64,000 nucleotides of DNA, taken from positions 558,001-622,000 of the forward strand of contig NZ_CANLZZ010000001.1 in assembly GCF_947495725.1 (NCBI RefSeq), read 5' to 3'. The stretch comes from an uncultured Lutibacter sp. Its GTDB lineage: Bacteria; Bacteroidota; Bacteroidia; Flavobacteriales; Flavobacteriaceae. Each line of letters opens with the position of its first letter. The first letter of the stretch is position 1. The notes under the pieces are model-generated. The model made no database searches, was not told where the DNA came from, and saw only the letters and a list, made by a program, of their open reading frames with translations. Shown piece by piece: positions 63,989 to 64,000 of the stretch. The translations under genes and the position numbers were made by a program.

Positions 63989-64000
63989 TGTTTCCTTTCA

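Noticed and set aside
1-64000. tRNA, rRNA, riboswitch or CRISPR array
   Set aside because: No T-loop-like motifs in intergenic DNA, no GC-rich conserved RNA block and no spaced repeat array were seen by eye; a covariance-model scan would be the proper test.

Overview
The window is about 31% GC and reads as chromosomal DNA of a marine-type member of the Flavobacteriaceae (Bacteroidota). Four things point there. Promoters match the Bacteroidota consensus TAnnTTTG. The secretion and gliding genes are type IX (a PorW/SprE lipoprotein and a T9SS C-terminal sorting domain). Several families are largely confined to this phylum (DUF4270, DUF4271, DUF4296, DUF5687, DUF3109, PiT-PhoU fusion). The ATP synthase operon runs B-E-F-H-A-G without atpD or atpC. 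I cannot name a genus safely. No tRNA, rRNA, CRISPR array, insertion sequence or prophage is visible.

Layout. 0-15.4 kb is housekeeping: a truncated tyrS, an epimerase, pyrC with a DUF4296 lipoprotein and a polyprenol-phosphate mannosyltransferase, DUF4271-hemD, radA, a YbhN-like flippase relative, panD, panC, then a stand-alone starch-synthase N-domain protein, DUF4270 and glmS. 15.4-25.4 kb holds DUF3109, a lipoprotein, a membrane-bound TPR-LuxR regulator and a tight six-gene operon of exported proteins led by an OmpA/LamG-like protein. 25.8-29.3 kb is nrdB-nrdA (class Ia ribonucleotide reductase).

29.5-41.8 kb is a phosphate-acquisition island: a PiT-PhoU fusion, a Na/Pi cotransporter with a PhoU-like tail, a Porin_O_P porin, a small MORN-like secreted protein, a two-repeat beta-helix lipoprotein, a TonB-dependent receptor and a stand-alone carboxypeptidase-regulatory-like protein. 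Six promoters in this island carry the same architecture. Each has two 7-bp direct repeats (roughly TTAACAT) separated by exactly 4 bp, and the second repeat ends 8, 19 or 30 bp upstream of the -7 element. These distances differ by exactly 11 bp. The repeat geometry is that of PhoB boxes, so I read the island as one phosphate-starvation regulon that includes genes of unknown function. This is the strongest find in the window.

42-50.4 kb has a dGTPase, a 1384-residue T9SS-secreted Asp-box protein, an AlbA_2-type protein with an SDR, and a lipoprotein. 50.6-59 kb is a single-direction run: porW/sprE, bactofilin, AtpZ/AtpI-like protein, a small membrane protein, then atpB-E-F-H-A-G with its own promoter and two internal stem-loops. 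59-64 kb has an ABC ATPase with a DUF5687 permease, a PaaE-like oxidoreductase, a LysE-type exporter, a small membrane protein and ywbE.
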